Assembly (NCBI GenBank): GCA_031285575.1
Contig: JAITVX010000173.1
Coordinates: 1 to 5,405, forward strand
Source: Bacteroidales bacterium
GTDB taxonomy: Bacteria > Bacteroidota > Bacteroidia > Bacteroidales > VadinHA17
Direction of reading: 5' to 3'
DNA length: 5,405 bases
Position numbers and translations under genes: made by a program. Shown one piece after another: positions 5,242 through 5,405 of the stretch (the first letter of the stretch is position 1; every line of letters begins with the position of its first letter). A model generated the notes under the pieces. That model saw only the letters and a list, made by a program, of their open reading frames with translations, did no database searches and had not been told where the DNA came from.

Positions 5242-5405
5242 TTAATTGTATGCCCTGCGCCTGATAAATGAAACGACATAAGTTTCAATGCCGGTAGCCC
5301 GGATGTGAGTTCGGGCATGGGGGATGACAAAGTTTGCCTGTTCTTCTGTTTTCACTCCGCCCCATTTGAAGCCGTATTTACAGGCAAAGCGTTCTACTTC
5401 CACCC
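5242..5405 (-). CDS. C-terminal end of an unidentified protein (5'-truncated by window edge)
   Basis: On the minus strand a frame is open from the window edge to a TAA at 5244-5242, giving the last 53 residues of a protein. The sequence reads like real protein (ERFACKYGFKWGGVKTEEQA, then ARTHIRATGIETYVVSFIRR and a terminal RAYN), with normal composition and base use similar to trxB. The tail is basic, with one Cys, two His and alternating hydrophobic residues that suggest a final beta strand. I do not recognise the family. It is in the same direction as trxB and separated from it by 215 bp holding the hairpin element and the trxB promoter, so the two are probably separate transcription units. 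Confidence 0.5.
   Translation of the reverse strand, partial: VEVERFACKYGFKWGGVKTEEQANFVIPHARTHIRATGIETYVVSFIRRRAYN

Overview
The window looks like chromosomal DNA of a Bacteroidota (Bacteroidetes) bacterium, probably of the Bacteroidales or a nearby order. Four things support this. There are TAnnTTTG-type -7 promoter boxes upstream of two genes. No clear Shine-Dalgarno sequence precedes any start. An alpha-oxoamine synthase resembles the sphingolipid/sulfonolipid enzymes of this phylum. A gene fragment resembles a Bacteroidota-restricted family (DUF6261-like). All assignments come from reading the sequence and recalled family motifs; no database search was run.

Layout, left to right. (1) 1-576, plus strand: C-terminal two thirds of a trimeric-type purine nucleoside phosphorylase, cut by the window edge. 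(2) 577-1253: an AT-rich stretch with no intact gene, holding what looks like a frameshifted remnant of an unidentified gene (about 855-1212). (3) 1254-1553: a more GC-rich fragment resembling only the C-terminal end of a DUF6261-type protein. Regions 2 and 3 together look like a decayed accessory island. (4) 1554-1747: the promoter region of the next gene, with a perfect 20-bp palindrome abutting and overlapping the -7 box. (5) 1748-2992, plus strand: a full-length PLP-dependent alpha-oxoamine synthase, probably serine palmitoyltransferase-like. (6) 3050-4006, plus strand: an exported RraA-like (HMG/CHA aldolase-fold) protein with a changed active-site residue. (7) 4001-5026, minus strand: thioredoxin reductase, convergent with gene 6 and sharing a 6-bp stop palindrome with it. 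(8) 5027-5241: intergenic region with the trxB promoter and a hairpin element of REP type. (9) 5242-5405, minus strand: C-terminal end of an unidentified gene that runs off the window.

The intact genes are mostly housekeeping: purine salvage, membrane lipid long-chain-base synthesis and thiol redox. They do not form one pathway. The synthase and RraA-like genes may be co-transcribed (57-bp gap, no recognisable promoter between them), but nothing shows a functional link. I see no convincing new multi-gene system. The most notable points are the palindrome at the synthase promoter, the Arg-Ser replacement in the secreted RraA-like protein, the shared TTATAA stop, the REP-like hairpin and the decayed island.
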